Assembly: GCA_011947345.1 (NCBI GenBank)
Contig: JAAVTG010000672.1
Location: 62,001 to 126,000, forward strand
From: Phytophthora quininea
Lineage: Eukaryota; Oomycota; Peronosporomycetes; Peronosporales; Peronosporaceae
Reading direction: 5' to 3'
Length of the DNA stretch: 64,000 bases
A program made the position numbers and the translations under genes. Below are positions 34,342 to 45,749 of the stretch, one piece after another. The stretch's first letter is position 1. Each line of letters opens with the position of its first letter. The notes beneath the pieces were generated by a model. The model was not told the origin of the DNA and did not search any database. It saw nothing but the letters and a program-made list of their open reading frames with translations.

Positions 34342-35166
34342 ATGCAGGACGAGTTGCAGCTGCATCACCTTTCCCGCTACGAGAAGAAGAAGTTGGTCAA
34401 GGGCTGGCACGTCAAGCAGGAATCGACGAACGACTTGTTGGACACGGCAGATCAACGCCAACAATTGACACACTCGTCGAGTTTTCGGTCCCAGTTTGCT
34501 CCACCACCAGGAGCCTTAGCGTACGAAACTCAGAGGACCGCAACGTGGCGCAGCACAGTCGAGACGACTGGCGATCAAGAGCTGACGGTGGAGATTGGTC
34601 CACAAGAGAAGCTACCGAAGACTGTCGGCCAAGTCAAACACGCGTATCGAGCCCGCGCCCGGAAAGAGGAAGCTCGAGATGTTGCCCAAGCAACTCGAAG
34701 GAGGAACATGCGCCAAGAGCTGCGAAATGGACCAAAGCGGAGAGGTCGAGATCATACTAACAGCGGGAAGGTTCAAGAAGAAATTCCATCGCCTCCTGAA
34801 CAAGACGTCGATCAAGTGGAAACGTGTGACGAGAGCCAAGACACTGCTGACTTTGGGGCTGACGGACTTGTTCGACTAATCGACTTGCAGACGGACGAAA
34901 TCGCCACCGATGCAGCATACCGCGATGAAATCCTGAAGCAGATCCGTCGACAGCTAGCTGACGGAGGTGAGGTGGTGTTGGAAAGCAATGTCCTCAATAT
35001 ACCGGAGAAGGTCAGCAACACGCGCTTCATGATGCAGATGCTGTGCTCGGAGAGTCTGGCTCACTGTGTCCGCGACCAAGATGTTGTACCGGACGTCTCC
35101 AGTCAACAGAACTCAACTCGCTTGGTGCTACGCCTGCTTCCACGACACCGGCCAACAGATCCATGA
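34342..35166 (+). CDS. Uncharacterised basic protein, right-arm copy (274 aa, frame-intact)
   Basis: Starts MQDELQLHHLSRYEKKKLVK. Its composition is Lys/Arg-rich to residue ~150 (KQVKHAYRARARK-like, RNMRQELRNGPKRRGR), then acidic and helical (DGLVRLIDLQTDEIATDAAY). It ends in a natural-looking VSSQQNSTRLVLRLLPRHRP. This copy keeps two bases (near 35003) that the left arm has lost, so I take it as the reference form. A downstream open stretch (TIAAQVQVLTGLLDLQN) could be a further exon. It is divergent from the coiled-coil gene and convergent with the ABHD18-like gene. No family recognised. Confidence 0.55.
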   Translation: MQDELQLHHLSRYEKKKLVKGWHVKQESTNDLLDTADQRQQLTHSSSFRSQFAPPPGALAYETQRTATWRSTVETTGDQELTVEIGPQEKLPKTVGQVKHAYRARARKEEARDVAQATRRRNMRQELRNGPKRRGRDHTNSGKVQEEIPSPPEQDVDQVETCDESQDTADFGADGLVRLIDLQTDEIATDAAYRDEILKQIRRQLADGGEVVLESNVLNIPEKVSNTRFMMQMLCSESLAHCVRDQDVVPDVSSQQNSTRLVLRLLPRHRPTDP

Positions 35167-35346
35167 CTGTCGCCAAGATATTTAATGCTCCGACAATTGC
35201 AGCGCAAGTGCAAGTCCTGACGGGACTACTTGATTTACAAAACGTTTTTAGACTGGGAATTCCCACACCGTGCTGCTTCAATCGCAGCAGCAGTTTTCCT
35301 GTATGGTGCTTGGGAAATCCAAGATCAACGCCACTCGAAATTAAAG

Positions 35347-37039
35347 TCATGCGGTGGCGGAAGCAATACTAGACACAGAGCTGCTGTCGGATACTGCTCT
35401 CTGCTCCTTCAACAAGCCCACGACTTCCAGGATCGTCTTTCGATACGCTTCCTGGTTGAGCAAAATGCCGCTGACATGGCCCGTCTTGATGGTCCTGAAA
35501 CGTGCAGGCGCCCACTGCTCTCGCAGTCGCTGCAAGACATCGCGGGGTTCAGTATTTTCTAACAGCAACAACATAAGTGACAGCTGCCGTGCCGAAAACG
35601 TACCGCCCACTGCGGCTCCGTAAAGCCGATGTACTCGTCCTCGGAGCCCACGACGAAAACGACGGCGTCGGAGCGGCGAGGCGGCAGGAAGTTGTCGATG
35701 TCTGTGATGGAGAGGAAGAGCCGCATGCGCTTCTTGGCCTCTTCAACCGGATCCAGCTTCTCAGCGATCGCTCCTAGCCGATCTTCAGCATCTACCGCAG
35801 CAGTGTTATCGTACTTTTTGAAGGGTGTTGCGACGGCACTCCCCGCCAGCATCTTGTCCAGCATCTGCAGCTCGTGCTGTTTGTAGAGCGAGCGCCAGTT
35901 GCAGGACGCCGACAGCAAGCCATCGGCGAAAACGGGTACGGCCGAGGGCGGAGCCAGCCAGGCCGTAGCACCCACGTCGCCGGGAAACACCGACGCGACC
36001 ATGGCTGCGTGGAGCCCTCCCATGCTGCTTCCGGCCACGACGAGCTGCGAGAAGCCGTGGTAGTCGCGGAAATATTCCAGCAGCGACTTGGCCTCTTCGA
36101 TCGTAGCTTGCCCGAGGATCGGCAGGTCGCTCACTCTGTTAGCCAACATCAACAAGCCACAGACTGAATCCCAGCCCCAATACTACTCAGACGATAGCAG
36201 CGAGTTCAAGATTTACCTTCTCAGCTTGGAGCCTTTTTGCTGCGGCGGCTTGCGCTTCCCGTAGAAAGGGCCTTCCAGAATCTGCCCAACAGCAACCGCC
36301 AGCAGAAAAACACACCGTCAAGATTGTAGACGCACCCAATTGACGACGACGCACGTATCATACCAGTGTCGCGACGCCTTGCTTGGCGAGCGGGATGGCG
36401 ATGGACGTCCTCCGATGCAGGAAGCCGTGCTCCCCGTGCCCGGCAGCAGCACTGCGCCACAACGCAACGTACCTCCGTTACTCGCCTCTCTTCTCCTCAC
36501 CTCCTACCCAGAGCTGCTCTCCACGTACCCACAAGAGGTCTCTCTCGTGATCCCTGCGGCACCTGGTCTGTTGTCTTCTCTTCCCATTCCAGCGGCGTCA
36601 CCAGCTCGCAGAAGGCGTCCCAGCTCTCCGTGGGCAGCACTTGCTCTGCGTTGCTCACTGTGCTTCTGAAGTTTCCTTCTCTGAGCGCCACTCTGGCCAC
36701 TGGCAGCGTCCGCACGTGGCCCCATCGAGGCTCGTCCTGCTGCAGCGGCGCCACGTCGTGCATGCGGCGACTCTGCAGCAGCTCGCGCAGTCGCTTGGGC
36801 GTGTCCAGGTCTCCCCAGCCGTCCGGGAAGAAGCCGCTGGGGAACAGCACAGGGCTCTGCGTCACGGCGGCGGCGGCGCGGTCCAAGTAGCGGTGGTGGG
36901 CGGCCGTGACGCCGTCCAGCAGGCGGCTGGGCGACCGCAGCAGCAGCGCCAGCAGCCCCCACGGGTGCAGAGCGACGACCTCGGGCGAGTGCAGCGCCAG
37001 CAGCCAGCGCCAGGCGGCGAAGCTTGAGGACGGACGCAT
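35347..37039 (-). CDS. ABHD18: ABHD18-like alpha/beta hydrolase, right-arm copy
   Basis: Five exons separated by GT-AG introns of ~73-82 bp. The start MRPSSSFAAWRWLLALHSPE is at 37039. Exon 1 has LLALLLRSPSRLLDGVTAAH and FFPDGWGD. Exons 2-3 have the family block TLILEGPFYGKRKPPQQKGS. Exon 4 has the nucleophile elbow VVAGSSMGGLHAAMVASVFP and FADGLLSASCNWRSLYKQH. Exon 5 has WAPARFRTIKTGHVSGILL, where the His is a plausible catalytic residue, and stops at 35347. One G is missing from the run at 36432-36435 (same site as in the left arm); restoring it gives PGTGEHGFLHRRTS as in ABHD18 proteins. Substrate unknown. Confidence 0.75.
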
Positions 37040-37899
37040 GGCGACGGCGGATCTGCGGACGAGAGGAAGCTTCCGACGGCGGGCGTCTATTGCTATTGTT
37101 GCTATTGCTGCGGCGCGTGTCAATGCATGAGGAGCCGCGATTGGACGTAGCCAGGATGGGTTCAAGGAGCTTCAACTTTCGATGCGACGTGAGGCGACTT
37201 GGTATTTGCATACTGTTGGATTGGGTCAATCGAGGTATGATTTCTACCGAGATTAAGGTAGATTAAGGTAGATTGGGTGGGGCCCAAGTTAGACATCGTT
37301 GGTCAATTGCTCGTGGAGCGTGTTGACGTACGGTAATCTGATTGCCGGCAACACGAGCCAATATCCTTGACCTGGTGTGCGGCTTTGATTTGTGTGATGA
37401 TTAGAGATTGCCCTACGCCATTGTGTTCCACAACATTACAGCCTCTGACTTACTACTACTACTAATCTTTGCAGTGTATTGCTACGAATGTACGGATCTG
37501 TTAGTAGTCTCTCCGCAGCGCTTCAGTCGCCAGCGGTGCAGCACAACCCCCACACGCAACTCCCATCAGTTCGTCGTCAATACCGGCAGGTTCTGTGGCC
37601 CAACTCGCAGCACACTGAACGACGTCTACACAGACGCCAGTCACTCGATCTCTGCGGTCGTGGCAGTTCATATGCGCACTAGCCGTCTCCCTGTAGCGCC
37701 ACCGTCACCTTCACGGAGATCTAAACCCAGGATACGGTTCTAATTAGGCGCTGTTCTTTGAGAGATCTAGGATTTCGTGTGGACTTAGAGAATTGATAGG
37801 CTTTGGGATGGAACTGGATTTCCCGTTGCGTGTCCCCAACGCGCGGTAGCAGAGTAAGCTCGCCTCATTAATCTTACTTCTCAACTGTACAGACAACGA

Positions 37900-38150
37900 C
37901 ACAAAACCCCGGACCAATCTGATCGCATTCCAAGTGCCAAGGCATCACCTCGTTGACGTGGGCGACGGCGAATGCGACGGCGACGTCGACGGCCAAGAGC
38001 CCTGGTTCACTGAGAATTACGAGGACAACTCCGACAGGTCGGACGAATAGTCGGAGAACGAATACGATGATGACTGCGTCACCGACCTAACCTATGACAG
38101 CGAATGCACTTTTGTTTTACGTTTGGCTCGGTTTGTTAGCACGAAGCGAA
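37900..38150 (+). pseudogene. Acidic-tail family copy in the right arm
   Basis: Inverted twin of the relic at 24380-24680, with the same EPWFTENYED box and the same in-frame TAG. The shared stop shows it was already dead when the arms duplicated. Confidence 0.6.
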
Positions 38151-38399
38151 TGCCTACCAAATGTCTAACGCATCCTAGTTGTCCACTTCCACACGGAAGT
38201 GAACCTCGGCGTCATCGCTCGGCTTCGGGAACTGCTTCAATACGGTTGAGGCGTAGTTAATCTCAGCTCCTTGAAGGTTCTTTGCCTCGTGCCTCAGTCG
38301 GTCAGAATCGGTTCCTGTTGTCCACCGGCCATTGCACCGGCTGCTCTTATTGCCGCTGTGCTATTGTATGCAAACACGTTATTAGCAGTATCTATCGTC

Positions 38400-38475
38400 G
38401 TAATAAAACGCACGCTATTCCCTGGTTTATGAGTTATATATATTAGCCAATCTGATACTATACTGCATCAATAAA
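38400..38475. repeat. Dispersed repeat, partner at 17285-17370
   Basis: Direct-orientation relative of 17285-17370, located just outside the right arm. Confidence 0.6.
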
Positions 38476-38656
38476 TAGCATGATGTACATGCAGTACATA
38501 TTACCGCGTCACGCACACAAAAGCTAGCCGTTGTCTGGTCGGGGAAATCATTAGGCTGCGTTATTTGGTCGCTGCTTTTCTTTTGCTGCCGGTTCTTTTA
38601 ATCTCAATGGCTTGGATTGCTGCTCGTGGCGCAATACTAATGGGTTCGAGAATGCA

Positions 38657-39354
38657 TTAGGAAATTAATTCAAGATTACATTCGCCACCGCCAACATTGT
38701 CGACTTCACCGTGGATCTTCAGCAGCAGCTGGTGGTGGAGAAGGACACCATTCGCCGCTGACCGCGCAAGATCGACCGCATGCTGGTCGACCTTAGACGT
38801 TACCACCAGTGTCGTCAGCCGTTGTTCGACACTCTTCGCCGCTGTCCCGCGCTTTTTAGCGGTCCGATTCCTCGATGTCGTTTTGCGCGCGTCTTGGGCG
38901 GGCGGTGGCTGCACTTTGAGGCTTGGGGGCTCAGGGTAGACAGCAGGGGTTAGGGTGTCGATCTCCACCCCTATCTTGGTCGCAATGGCGAGGAGTAGAC
39001 GATCGATCCTGTCGGAAATCTCCTCGCCCGCTTGCTCGACACATACGTCACAAAAGTCATACATCTCCTTACCCCATGCCTTACCTGTTCCCTGCAGATG
39101 GCTGGAGACGACGTGCGTCTGAAGCCACCGTAGAAGAGGAGCTTGCCGCACTCCATCTCCTTATCCCCGCGGGTCATCTTGATCACGCACCGAAAGTGCT
39201 GCGTGGCGCGCGCCGGCTGCGCGTGTGATTTTGGCATCTTCCGTTTTGAGGCCTCCACAAGAGAGTCAGTATTTGGTCCAATCTTTAAGACCCAAAATGT
39301 ACCCACACTGATATTCCGTGTTAATCTGTGGTATTGTGGTTCCGTATTAATCAT
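38657..39354 (-). pseudogene. BED-type zinc-finger protein, frame-broken
   Basis: The upstream frame gives SHAQPARATQHFRCVIKMTR then MECGKLLFYGGFRRTSS. The downstream frame gives SSHLQGTGKAWGKEM. Together they look like a BED finger (CxxCGK...TS.L..HL...). The C-terminal part has DRIDRLLLAIATKIGVEID, a Pro-rich linker, basic KTTSRNRTAKKRG and LLHHQLLLKIHGEVDNVGGG. The last segment recurs at 20345-20566. BED proteins of this type are often hAT-type transposon products, but no hAT DDE domain is present. At least one frame change lies near 39120. Confidence 0.5.
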
Positions 39355-39473
39355 TGTTCCTCTATAATTTTAATGTACGTTATTTCACATCACCTTGTTA
39401 TTACATGTTATACAACATGAAGTTTTTGGTGGGGTTGGGGTGACGCCCTCCTGGAAACGCGTGGACCGCATAT

Positions 39474-42400
39474 GATGCGGTTCGCGCGCTTCTGGCAGGC
39501 GCTCTCGGGCGCCTGTACGTCCTTTGCGAGTCTCCCCTACGTCGAGCCGCAACTACCGCTACCTCACAACCCCCCATGTCAGACTAACCGCCTCAGATTA
39601 GGCACGTTCAATGTCCAATCTCTAGGTTCAGCGCTCACGCAGCAGGTTGCTTTGCCGGTAGACAGACCTCTCAAGATACAACGTAGTCGTCCTGGGACTA
39701 CAAGAGACCAAGCTCTACACCCTGGACACGAAGGAACTCATTGGCGACTACATGCTCCTGACACTGCCTGCCTCAGCCCACCGACATGGAATCGGATTTG
39801 CGGTCTCACCACGAATTCGGCCATACCTGAGACGTTATTGGGCTCACACAGACCGCATCGGGATTCTTCAGCTCCAACTACCTTAAGCAGGACATGTTAA
39901 CGTCGTCACGGCTTACTCTCCGCACAGTGGACGCCCCTCCACGAAGTCGACGCATTCTACGCCTTCGCGCAGCCATTGACAGACACTCTCGTCGAGATAA
40001 ACATTCGTCACGGGAGACTTTAACGCGAAGATCGGGCAACGCGTCGCAGGAGAAACCTTCCTCGGGCCCCAAACGTGAGGGGCGCGCAACCGCAACGGCC
40101 ACGCCTTAGCTGGATTTTGTGATACTTACCGTTTCTTTCTGACCAACACAGGCTTCAGCAAGCGAGCCAAGCACAAGACGACATGGACACAACGACGACT
40201 AAGCTACACGATTTACAATCAGGTAGACTACCTCACGTGCCCCCACAGCTGCCGACGATTCTGCACGGACTCCCAATCATGGGGAGGTACCTACACAGAA
40301 TCCGACCACAAGCTCGTCACAGCAGACTTTGATATCAGCGCGGTTCAGAGACTACGCTTCCCGGCCCCGCGCGCCCCAGACACTACACTCAAGCTGGGCC
40401 GAGAACGACTCATCCACGACGAAGCCACACGGGCAGCCTACGTCGACGCCTTACGAGAAGCCATCGCAGCCGCTCCACCAGAACCGTCTGTCCCAATCCA
40501 GCATCAGTCAAAGACAATACTCGACCAGTTACAACAAGCAGGAGAGGAATCGATCGGCTACAACACACTGGCGCGCCGCAAGCATCGATACGAGGACGAT
40601 TCATTAGCAGAACTCTCCAGACGTCAACGACTACTACGCCTCCGAATCTACAATGACAACGCAGCAAACGTCCGGACCTTACGACAGGAACGCAACTCCA
40701 TTCTCCACCAGATCCGGACCTGCTGCCGAGACCTGGCTAACTAACGCCTGGACGAAAGAATCTCGGGGATCGAACGCCTATCTGGCTCTGCTCATATTAT
40801 CGCGGCTGTCCGCGATCTCGCCCCGAGACGCTCTCAACCGCTTCTACTCCGTGGCGAAAAAGGCAAGACCATTCTACACGATTGACGTGACCAGCAATCT
40901 TGTACAAACCCACTTCAGACGCCGATTCCAAGACATGAAAGTATCGCCGATCAGCCCGGACACCACTACTCGCGCGCTCAGCCGTCCAGCCACAACAGAA
41001 GAATTTACACACGCGTTCAAGCGACTTCATCAACGGCCGCGCCTCCGGGCCTGATACCATCCCAGGAGAACTACTCAAATATGGCGCGGAAGTTCTAGCC
41101 CCACACATGGCCGCGCTGCTCAACTCCAGCTTCGAACGTGGTGAGCCCATTGCCCTCGGGAAGGGGACGCTGCTATGCCTACCCAAACCCAATAAGCCGC
41201 GAGAGGAATGTTTGAGCCTACGCCCGATCGCTCTTCTCAACAGCATCAGAAAGGCAATAACCCTCGTCGTACTCGGACCCATTCCACCAGCGGTTGAACG
41301 GTACCTACCAGCTGACCAGAGCGGGTTTTGCCCCAGCCGAAGTACATCAGACGCAGTGTGGGTTCACAAATGGATCACAGCACGGGTCCAGCGCTATCGT
41401 GAGACGATACGGATCCTCGGAATCGACTTATCCAGGGCCTTCGACACCATCAACCACCACAAACTTATAGACGTGCTCCAGACTTTCCTCCCAGACGACG
41501 ACATCCGACTCATCCGACTCCTACTGACCCACACTACGCTGTCACTTCAGGCTGGACATCGAGTCCTGCCGCTCTTTGACAACAACACAGATACGCCCCA
41601 GGAAGACTCACTCTCACCTGTACTCTTTGTTATCTACCTCGAAGCAGCACTACACGACCTCGCACAAGAACCGGCATGCCCCCGAACCTACTTGACCAGA
41701 TGATCGTCTCGCTGACGACGCTGATTTCATCTGCGCCGACCCAGCATTCCTCAGCCTGATTCAAGAAAAGGGCCCAACAGTACTCGCTGGATGGTTACTC
41801 AAGATGAACACGTCCAAGACAGAAATAACTACAGTTTGCAGATAGACCAAGGCTTCAAGACACACGCGACACGAACGCGCCGCCGAAGAACGTTGGCGCT
41901 CGACCAGGAAACTACGATCACTCCTCGGAGACGAAGAAGATATATCGCACCGCAAAACACTCGCTGCTGCGGGTCTCCGCCGGCTCTGGACTGTGTGGAT
42001 CTGTCCACACCACACCACCGACGACACCCGCATCCGGCTATACAACTGCTACGTGCTACCCGTGCTAATGTACAACTGCGGCACCTGGGCTCCCACGACG
42101 ACGCAGCTCCTCCGCCTGGAAATTTTCGACCGTCGACTGCTTCGCTCCGTCCTTAATGCCCAGTACCCAAGGAGGCTCACCAACCCCACGCTGTACGATA
42201 TCTGCAACGAACGACCGCTCCGATATCGCATCACGATGTCACGCTGGCAGCTCTTCGGCCACATCCTGCGCCGACCAACAGATATCCCGGCCTACGCCCA
42301 GATGAAGTCCTATATCGACACGTCAACTGCCGGTAAATGGCGCGGACGCCCGCGCACGAGCTTACCACGCGTTCTCGATCCAGCCCTCGTTTCCGGTGGT

Positions 42401-42625
42401 GCCGGATACCGACTCCAAACAGCAACAGACCTTGAAGCACTGCGCCAACTTGCCACACAGCCTAATGGGAAAACCAAATGGAAGGAACTCACCGCCGCGA
42501 TCACAGAAGCACTGCCGGACAGGGAGACTCGACGTATGTGGACACCACTCTATGCCACCGGCTAGCTCAGCTGAGACTAGCGCAGGCATAACAGGCAACG
42601 CGATGACGTAAATTCATTACATTAC
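39474..42625 (+). mobile_element. LINE-type non-LTR retrotransposon, frame-broken
   Basis: An APE-type endonuclease region begins LRLGTFNVQSLG and contains VLGLQETKL and VTGDFNAKIG. An RT region from ~41100 has LCLPKPNKPREECLSLRPIA, then GIDLSRAFDTINHH, the catalytic LADDADFI box near 41710, and LKMNTSKTEITTV. The C-terminal region (VLPVLMYNCGTWAP, MSRWQLFGHILRRP) is typical of several LINE clades and ends at 42565. The 3' end carries a short cattacattaca tail at about 42612-42625. Multiple frame changes and some stops occur. The clade is not assigned. Confidence 0.8.
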
Positions 42626-42663
42626 AGCCTGAAGGGTGATTCAGTGTGATTCCATGTCACATG

Positions 42664-42909
42664 TTACTCACTGTCAAGTATTGCGCTTGGTTCGCCCTTG
42701 TCCGCGCGTTTTCTCTTCCATTTTTGAGCAACTACTTCTGATGGCACATGATCCTGTGCAGCGAGAAACTCAATCGCGTCATATAATACTTTCTTCCGCT
42801 TGAAGTACTGGCGCTCTGCATCATTTGAGCGCCACTTCGCTCCGCAACGCGCTTCCAGTCCTTGTGCAGCAGAGCCGTCAGCAACACAGTAATCTGCGTC
42901 AATATGCAA
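42664..42909 (-). other. Short coding-like fragment of uncertain family
   Basis: An 81-residue frame with AERQYFKRKKVLYDAIEFLA and PSEVVAQKWKRKRADKG. It faintly recalls the C-terminal DNA-binding domain of oomycete Crypton-like proteins. Too short to assign. Confidence 0.25.
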
Positions 42910-43147
42910 AGTTTGATCTGGCTAGACAAACAGAGGCTATCGATTATGAAAAGGATGGATACAGAAAGAAATTTTGCTACTTTAGTTCAACACGAATGAC
43001 ACACCACTCTTGCGTATCAAAGTAGAATGCAGCCAACAATTGCGAATTGTTGTTTCGGTAACCTTTGACCAGGCAGATTCACACTTTTCCATCACCGAGT
43101 ACTCTAGGTCCACCCTGAAGCCCCTGTTACAATTAGAATAACACAGA

Positions 43148-43342
43148 CCTGGCCAAAAGGATAAGACACCCTATGATTTTTTGAATATCTCACCCAATCC
43201 TAAACAGTTTTCATCGCCAATCACACCAATAGCACCGATTTCCATGCCAAGTTGGCCTATCAAATTTGAGCTTCAGCGGAGAAAAACTCAGTGACTTTCA
43301 ATACAAGAGTTCGACTTGGAGCCTGGTCAAAAGGATAAGACA
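43148..43342. repeat. Pair of 21-bp direct repeats, IR/DR-like end of a Tc1-type element
   Basis: cctggccaaaaggataagac occurs at 43148 and, with one change (C to T), at 43322, 174 bp apart and in the same orientation. The inner copy is next to the C-terminal end of the Tc1-like transposase. The spacing is like the double transposase-binding repeats of IR/DR-type Tc1 elements. Confidence 0.6.
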
Positions 43343-43394
43343 GTTGTTTATACTTGGGTTTTGTATAGCTGAAGTTGAAGTTGAACCTGTAGCC

Positions 43395-44330
43395 ATTCAG
43401 CACCACGCTTCAGCGTTCAATCGTCTTACCGTCAACTTTTAATACTTCCATGCACCGCTTTTTCGTTGACAAGACAAGCTTCTCGAGGTAGGTGATTGGC
43501 ATTTGCCTCCCATTGGCGCTTGATCTCTCAAATAAGGTCGTCTTTCGCCAAGTACTGACGACCACCTTCGTAAACTTTGCCTGCCAAATAGCCCCAAATG
43601 TTTTCAATGGGATTTAAGTCGGGTGAGAGTGCTGGCTACCCCATCACGTGCACAACATGCTCCTTCAAGAACTCTTTCGTCACTTTCGAAGCGTGAATGC
43701 TAGCGTTATCTTGTTGAAAAGTATAGTCAGTGCCAAAAAGCCGGTGAGCCGCAGGGCGGAGGAGCTTCGACAGAGTGTACACGTACGCATGAGAGTCTTG
43801 CTTGCCGTCCAAGAACGCAAGAGCAGTAGTTCCATCAGCCCAGGACCCCCCACACACACCATCACAGAGCCTCCACCATTTTGGCGGCTGAATCACACCT
43901 TCGGATCATCCTCTAGGCAGCGCCAGTAGCACTTTGGGCCGTCAGGACCATCTAAATTCCGTTTTTTTTCGGCAGAAAAACTGTCGTTCTCCAGTTTTGC
44001 TCTCCTCAATCATGTGCTTCTGCCCAGTTAACGCGTACCTCCATGTGTGCCGCCGAGAGCTTGGGTGCCTTGTTTATCTTGACATACCTGAACAGCTCCG
44101 TCAAGGTAAGAAATCGCCGCATTGTGTGGCTGGAGATGCTGAGTTCCAATTTTTCGGTCAGTCTTGAGGAACTTAGCGTCCCCTGCTGCGCTGAGCGAGC
44201 GATGCGGCGGCAATCGCGCCCAGTGAGCTTGCTAGGGCGACCTTTACCATAGCGTTTGCCGTAACTATCGGGGTTGCGTAGAAATCTTGTCACAACGGTC
44301 CTTGAGCGTTTCACGGACGCTGTAATATGG
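43395..44330 (-). pseudogene. Tc1-like (DD34E-type) transposase, degraded, 5' end missing
   Basis: Read leftward. First an HTH with RSRTVVTRFLRNPDSYGKRY and a GRPSKLTGRDCRRIARSAQQ second helix region. Then a short central domain with an MVEAL/DGTTALAFLDGKQDS part. Next is TFQQDNASIHASKVTKEFLK, carrying the second catalytic Asp. A shifted frame gives LSPDLNPIENIWGYLAGKVY with the final Glu. The QQDNA..IH and SPDLNPIEN blocks are diagnostic for Tc1. Several frame changes and stops are present. The right terminus is replaced by an acidic-tail family fragment from about 44400. Confidence 0.75.
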
Positions 44331-44489
44331 CTTGCACTGCATCCTTGACTTGACAGCGCTGTTATCTGACCCTTGTCGAAGGCTGTTAGCTGATTCTTTC
44401 AGCCCATTGCGAGCGGGCCGCCTCCGTGTGTGTGATGGAGAAAGCGGAAGTGGTCATCTGTCCATTCCTCCTCTGTACAAAACGCAAGT

Positions 44490-44723
44490 ATAAACAACTG
44501 TCTTGAGGGAATAACAAAACTCAAAGTTTCTTTATGAATTTGCTGCCACCCGCAAGGCAAGCGGCCTAAGGCACTATTCGGTCGCTGAAACACCAGCTGT
44601 ACATGTAAAAGCTGCTCGATTCGAGCGGTTCGGGTGATGATGATGATGGACGACGAAAACGACTGAGAACCCTGGTTCGTGGAGGACTTTGAAGACTGTA
44701 CAGACGAATCAGACGAAGTCTCC
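44490..44723 (+). pseudogene. Acidic-tail family copy 5
   Basis: The plus strand gives RSLKHQLYM-stop-KLLDSSGSGDDDD and, in a shifted frame, EPWFVEDFEDCTDESDEVSH. It is the closest relative of the copy at 16255-16540, sharing ~230 bp including non-coding flank, in inverted orientation. It runs directly into the zinc-knuckle repeat at 44721. Confidence 0.6.
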
Positions 44724-45535
44724 CATGAGACCAATAGTACCACGCTCTGAAAACTATTATAGTAGCCAATTAATACACTGTTACGCTATCTATATCAAAA
44801 AGGGAACGGATTGAGTAGTCTGATGTCGAGGACGATAACGCCTTGTCCCAAACACAAGAAGATGCTGGCTAAGTCGAATATCTTGAAGAACAAGCAGTGT
44901 TACAGGACGAAGAGGCCCACAAAGACGCGCAAGGCCATTAACTGGCGCCGCTAGCACGCTGGAATCTCCGCGTTGGGTTGCCAACCGCCACCTCCAGCGC
45001 GAACGCCTATACACGCAATAAGGACATGAGCTTAGCAAAGCAACGCGCATTGCGTATGTATGAGCATTAACGGCGTCTCAAATGTAGGTTTTTCAACAAG
45101 AACTTTCAATACTATCGATCAACGCGATCAAGAGGCACAAGCGTGCGGTATTGACTATCAGTTTCCACAGTCTCCACTGCACTTAAGAGAGCAGCAGAAG
45201 TATGGCGTCAACTCGTCAACGGCGAAACCGCCGCGTTGACCTTTCAACATGTTCCATCGTAAGCTGGCCATTTGTAAGGGCATTCGCGGGCGGATCTCAT
45301 GTGCCTAACACCGCTTTTCCTACGAATTAAGTGTTTACAGGACAGATGCATCGGCTTCACTGTTCTCGTTATTTATGTACACAAAAGCATTTCTGGGTGG
45401 TCGAACGTGGCATATGTACAGCTTAGATGTCTTTACTAAATATGTATTCCATCAATGGCGCCGAGAGCCCACCTGAACAGGATAACATCGGAAAAGCACT
45501 GAACGTTTTATAAGAGAGGATAACACAAAAATCGC
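44721..45535 (+). repeat. Zinc-knuckle repeat element, copy 2 (partner at 22789-23530)
   Basis: Direct-orientation relative of 22789-23530. It has ITPCPKHKKMLAKSN, where one finger Cys became His. It has YRTKRPTKTRKA and MYEH-stop-RRLKCRFFNKN with FQYYRSTRSRG. It carries an extra ~70 bp near 44945-45005. More degraded than copy 1. Confidence 0.55.
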
Positions 45536-45749
45536 GTCGGCAGTGGATCGGCAAAAGAAAATGCAGACCGTCGCGGCCACCATGGGCGAGCGAGTACTAC
45601 TATCCACGACCAGCATTCAAGCTACATTGCTTACAAATTTGGGTGCGAACAAACTCGCGCCTCGCTTCATCGGATCTTGTAAGTATTGAATGTAAATGGC
45701 GATGCTCACACCCTACAACCCCTACAGCATTGCGGCTTCATCCTACCTT
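45536..45749. other. Intergenic
   Basis: No feature recognised. Confidence 0.3.

Larger units (their letters stand above)
33291..38356. repeat. Right arm of a large inverted duplication (5.07 kb)
   Basis: Reverse complement of 24218-29247. The inner boundary is at gtggcat (33291), 61 bp past the NPRL3-like stop. The outer boundary is near 38356, beyond which similarity drops. Where the arms differ by indels this arm usually has the longer, frame-preserving version. Confidence 0.9.

Noticed and set aside
24218..38356. Palindrome as a simple sequencing-adapter artefact
   Set aside because: The core is not mirrored and the arms differ by several indels and substitutions, which a single-molecule read-back would not give. 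Assembly duplication of haplotypes remains possible.
43148..43342. Direct repeats as a minimal CRISPR array
   Set aside because: Only two units, eukaryotic transposon context, and no cas genes.
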